DNA of 64,000 nt from Deltaproteobacteria bacterium. Its GTDB lineage: Bacteria > Desulfobacterota > BSN033 > UBA1163. The notes under the pieces were generated by a model, which saw only the letters and a program-made list of their open reading frames with translations, had not been told where the DNA came from and searched no databases. This document shows positions 61,497 through 64,000 of the stretch, in pieces. Each line of letters opens with the position of its first letter. Positions within the stretch are counted from its first letter, which is position 1. The DNA is taken from the NCBI GenBank assembly GCA_016875195.1, contig VGRY01000007.1:28098-92097 (forward strand), read 5' to 3'. A program made the position numbers and the translations under genes.

Positions 61497-62615
61497 ATGA
61501 TTAAGAAAGAAAGCAAATTGTTAGTGGTCGATGACAATATCGATTATGTTAATTTCATCCGGAGAGCTCTGGATGCTGAAGACTACAAATTGTCCATTGC
61601 GCTGGATGGAAACACGGCGATTGAAAAAGCGGCAAAGGAAAATCCGGACCTTGTTCTCCTGGACCTGAAATTGCCTGACCTGGATGGCGAAGAAGTATTG
61701 GGCAGGATGAAGCAGGACAATAAAGACATCACCGTCGTGGTCATCACCGGTTATGGCGATGATCAGGTGGCCATGGACATGATGAAAAAGGGGGCTATCG
61801 ATTTCCTCACCAAACCCATCGAACCTCAAATCCTGATCAAGGCAATCAAAAACGCATTAGAAATTCGTGAGGCCCAGCAAGAGGATAAACAGTTAGAACT
61901 TTATCCTTCTCTTGATAGATTTTTTCCATTCTTCGCCCATGAAATCCGAAACCCCCTTCATGCGATTTCCGGCGCTCTCACGATCATTCAACGAAGATCA
62001 AATTTGGGCGATGAGGTTCTAGCTCAGTCGATTAATATTATCAACGAAGAAATTCAGCATTTGAACGAGTTTGTTCAGGAATGCCTCAACTTTGTCAGAC
62101 CTCCCAATAAAGTTCGGTTCGTTGAAGTGGATATCAATGAGGTGATCCATGTCGTCATCAATATTATCACTCATATCTTTGAGCGGGAATCGAATACCGT
62201 CCGGGTGGTTACGGAGATGGACCCCTCCCTTCCAAAAATTTATAGTAACTATGAAGAGATCAAACAGGCCTTTTTGAATATTGTCAAAAATGCTTACGAG
62301 GCCATGCCGAAGGGGGGCGAATTAATGATCAGGACGATTCAAAAATCGGACCCGCCTAATTATATCCAAATCATTTTTGCAGATACTGGGGTTGGCGTCA
62401 AAAAAGAAGCGATCCCGTCGCTATTCGATCCTTTCTTTACGACGAAGCCTTTGGGGACTGGACTGGGTTTGGCAGTGTGTCGCCGGATTATCGCCGAAAG
62501 GAATAATGGAAAAATTCTGATTGAAAGTGAAGAAGGAAAGGGCACCACGGTTATCGTGAAATTGCCTTTTGACCATCCATCTGAAGAGTCCCCGGAGAAA
62601 TCCGATGGTATCTAA
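61497..62615 (+). CDS. Receiver-histidine kinase (two-component sensor)
   Basis: The 372-residue protein has a receiver domain first (VVDDNIDYVNF, phospho-acceptor D56 in VLLDLKLP, K106 in TKPIEP), then a HisKA domain with H148 in FAHEIRNPLHAISGA, then a HATPase domain (N box FLNIVKNAYEAM, G boxes DTGVGV and GTGLGLAVCRRI). There is no membrane helix, so it is a cytoplasmic kinase receiving its input by phosphorelay or protein contact. The ATG has no clear ribosome site. It overlaps the NtrC-type gene by 11 bases. Confidence 0.93.
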   Translation: MIKKESKLLVVDDNIDYVNFIRRALDAEDYKLSIALDGNTAIEKAAKENPDLVLLDLKLPDLDGEEVLGRMKQDNKDITVVVITGYGDDQVAMDMMKKGAIDFLTKPIEPQILIKAIKNALEIREAQQEDKQLELYPSLDRFFPFFAHEIRNPLHAISGALTIIQRRSNLGDEVLAQSINIINEEIQHLNEFVQECLNFVRPPNKVRFVEVDINEVIHVVINIITHIFERESNTVRVVTEMDPSLPKIYSNYEEIKQAFLNIVKNAYEAMPKGGELMIRTIQKSDPPNYIQIIFADTGVGVKKEAIPSLFDPFFTTKPLGTGLGLAVCRRIIAERNNGKILIESEEGKGTTVIVKLPFDHPSEESPEKSDGI

Positions 62616-63981
62616 GCCAAATATATTAGTCGTTGATGACGAACCCAACTCTCTTTTCGGGACGTCTCAGGTGCTCATCGACGAAGATTTTAATGTCTTC
62701 ACTGCCGAAAATGGAAAGAAAGCATTGGAGCTCATTTATACCCATCCTCTCAACGTAATCGTGACTGATGAAAAGATGCCTGATTTAAGCGGTATGGAAC
62801 TGCTGGTGGAGGTCAAGAAAAGTTTCCCAACCCTTCCAGTCATTCTGCTCACGGCTTATGGGTCTGTTTCAATGGCCGTCGAAGCCCTTAAACAAGGGGC
62901 ATTCTATTTTTTTGAAAAACCGATCTTTAATAACACTGAAAGATTTATGACCATCATCCGGCAGGCCGTTAAAACACAGGAGATGGAAAAAGAGATTGAT
63001 TCTCTTAGAAAGGAAGTGACTGAAAAATATTCTTTTCCAAATATCGTCGGGAATCATCCCAAAATGCTTGATATCTTTGAGACGATCGAAAAGATATCGA
63101 AAACGGATGCCACCATTCTCGTTCAGGGGGAGAGTGGGACTGGAAAAGATCTGATTGCCAAAACAATCCATTACAATAGTTCGAGAAGGGAAAAACCATT
63201 GGTCACCGTCAATTGTGGAGCGCTCACGGAAAGCCTTCTGACGACCGAATTATTCGGCCATAAACGAGGGGCATTTACGGGCGCGGTGAAAGATACGATC
63301 GGACGATTTCAGGCCGCCCATGAGGGAACATTGGTCTTGGATGAAATCAGCGAAATTCCCGTCAACCTCCAGAAGACTCTTCTGAGGGTTATTGAAGATA
63401 AGGAGTTTGAGAGGGTAGGAGAATCGAACCCGACGAAGGTTGATGTCCGAATCATCTCCACAACCAATCGAAACCTCAAAGAGGAAGTAGCCAAAGGAAA
63501 TTTTAGGGAAGATCTTTATTATCGTTTGAGCATCGTCCCTATCCGAATCCCTCCTTTAAGAGAGCGCGTTTCTGATATTCCTTTATTGATCAATCATTTC
63601 CTGAGAAAATACCAGAAAGGGAAAGGTTCCATCAGGATGGAACCAGAGGTGATGGAACAACTAAAAACTTTTTCATGGCCCGGGAATATAAGGGAATTGG
63701 CCAATACCATACAGCAAACGGTGGTATTATCCAAGAAAAACACCATTACCATTAATGATCTTCCGCCACTTCTCTTTTCCAAGGAAGATCATGTTCCAAT
63801 GAAGGAAGGAAAAATCGATTTATCGAAAATGGTTTCCAACCTCGAAAAGAAATGGATTCTCAGTAAGCTAAAAGAAGCGGGATGGAACCAGGAGAAAGCG
63901 GCTAAACAGCTTGGAATTACCCGTAAAATGCTCACCAATCGGGTGAATAAGTATCACATTAAACTACGGAAGGATGGGTAA
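62605..63981 (+). CDS. NtrC-family sigma54-dependent response regulator
   Basis: The 458-residue protein has a receiver (VVDDEPNSL, D55 in VTDEKMPD, K105 in FEKPIF), a sigma54-activating AAA+ domain (Walker A GESGTGKD at 175-182, GAFTGA at 212-217, TLVLDEISEIP) and a C-terminal Fis-type helix-turn-helix (NQEKAAKQLGITRKMLTNRV). It remodels sigma54 polymerase at -24/-12 promoters when phosphorylated, most likely by the overlapping kinase. ATG at 62605 aligns with receiver starts. Its target operons are not evident in the window. Confidence 0.96.
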   Translation: MVSKPNILVVDDEPNSLFGTSQVLIDEDFNVFTAENGKKALELIYTHPLNVIVTDEKMPDLSGMELLVEVKKSFPTLPVILLTAYGSVSMAVEALKQGAFYFFEKPIFNNTERFMTIIRQAVKTQEMEKEIDSLRKEVTEKYSFPNIVGNHPKMLDIFETIEKISKTDATILVQGESGTGKDLIAKTIHYNSSRREKPLVTVNCGALTESLLTTELFGHKRGAFTGAVKDTIGRFQAAHEGTLVLDEISEIPVNLQKTLLRVIEDKEFERVGESNPTKVDVRIISTTNRNLKEEVAKGNFREDLYYRLSIVPIRIPPLRERVSDIPLLINHFLRKYQKGKGSIRMEPEVMEQLKTFSWPGNIRELANTIQQTVVLSKKNTITINDLPPLLFSKEDHVPMKEGKIDLSKMVSNLEKKWILSKLKEAGWNQEKAAKQLGITRKMLTNRVNKYHIKLRKDG

Positions 63982-64000
63982 CGGGTTCGAAATCGGCCTA

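Overview
The window looks like part of the chromosome of an anaerobic deltaproteobacterium (Desulfobacterota-like), probably uncultured. This is an inference from gene content, not a database match. The clues are the gene orders ribBA-ribH-nusB, xseA-xseB-ispA-dxs-tlyA and rimP-nusA-ylxR-infB-DUF503-rbfA-truB-rpsO-pnp, an archaeal-type thymidylate synthase, a DHH-CBS-nucleotidyltransferase fusion, an NtrC-class two-component pair, several PilZ proteins, and gaps filled with quasi-palindromic repeats. Base composition looks mid-range by eye.

Layout. 1-7.3 kb: riboflavin genes, nusB, branched-chain aminotransferase, plsY, tRNA-Pro(CGG), thymidylate synthase and an acyl-CoA dehydrogenase. 7.4-10.2 kb: a palindromic MITE-like element, then queD-folE2 and a glycerate kinase on the minus strand. 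10.3-19.2 kb is accessory: VapBC, an AbrB antitoxin whose RelE-like toxin has an early stop, two secreted alpha/beta hydrolases flanked by repeats, a secreted DJ-1-like protein lacking the usual cysteine, an AbiEi/AbiEii module beside a truncated FadL-type porin, and an intact porin. 19.2-22.5 kb: a large STAND/BTAD regulator. 22.6-32.1 kb: xseAB-ispA-dxs-tlyA and yicC-gmk-rpoZ-HD hydrolase. 32.1-36.4 kb: a three-gene MoxR / GXGXG / VWA operon bracketed by inverted copies of one element. 36.5-41.5 kb: a structured intergenic RNA candidate, a DUF4124 protein, and three PilZ proteins around a 638-residue multidomain protein ending in an endonuclease III-type cysteine motif. 42-64 kb: HNH and HIT proteins, the transcription/translation operon rimP to pnp, an M16 peptidase, dut, a tyrosine recombinase, the DHH-CBS-CCA fusion, scpA, sppA, family 4 uracil-DNA glycosylase, and a kinase/NtrC pair.

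The best candidates for something undescribed are (1) the MoxR/GXGXG/VWA operon, whose ATPase carries an extra four-cysteine cluster; (2) the PilZ cluster built around the protein with a C-X6-C-X2-C-X5-C motif; and (3) the many intergenic quasi-palindromes, several present in two copies, some of which supply the last codons or stop of the neighbouring gene. infB is split by a frameshift in its low-complexity N-terminal region. No CRISPR array, prophage or intact transposase was found.
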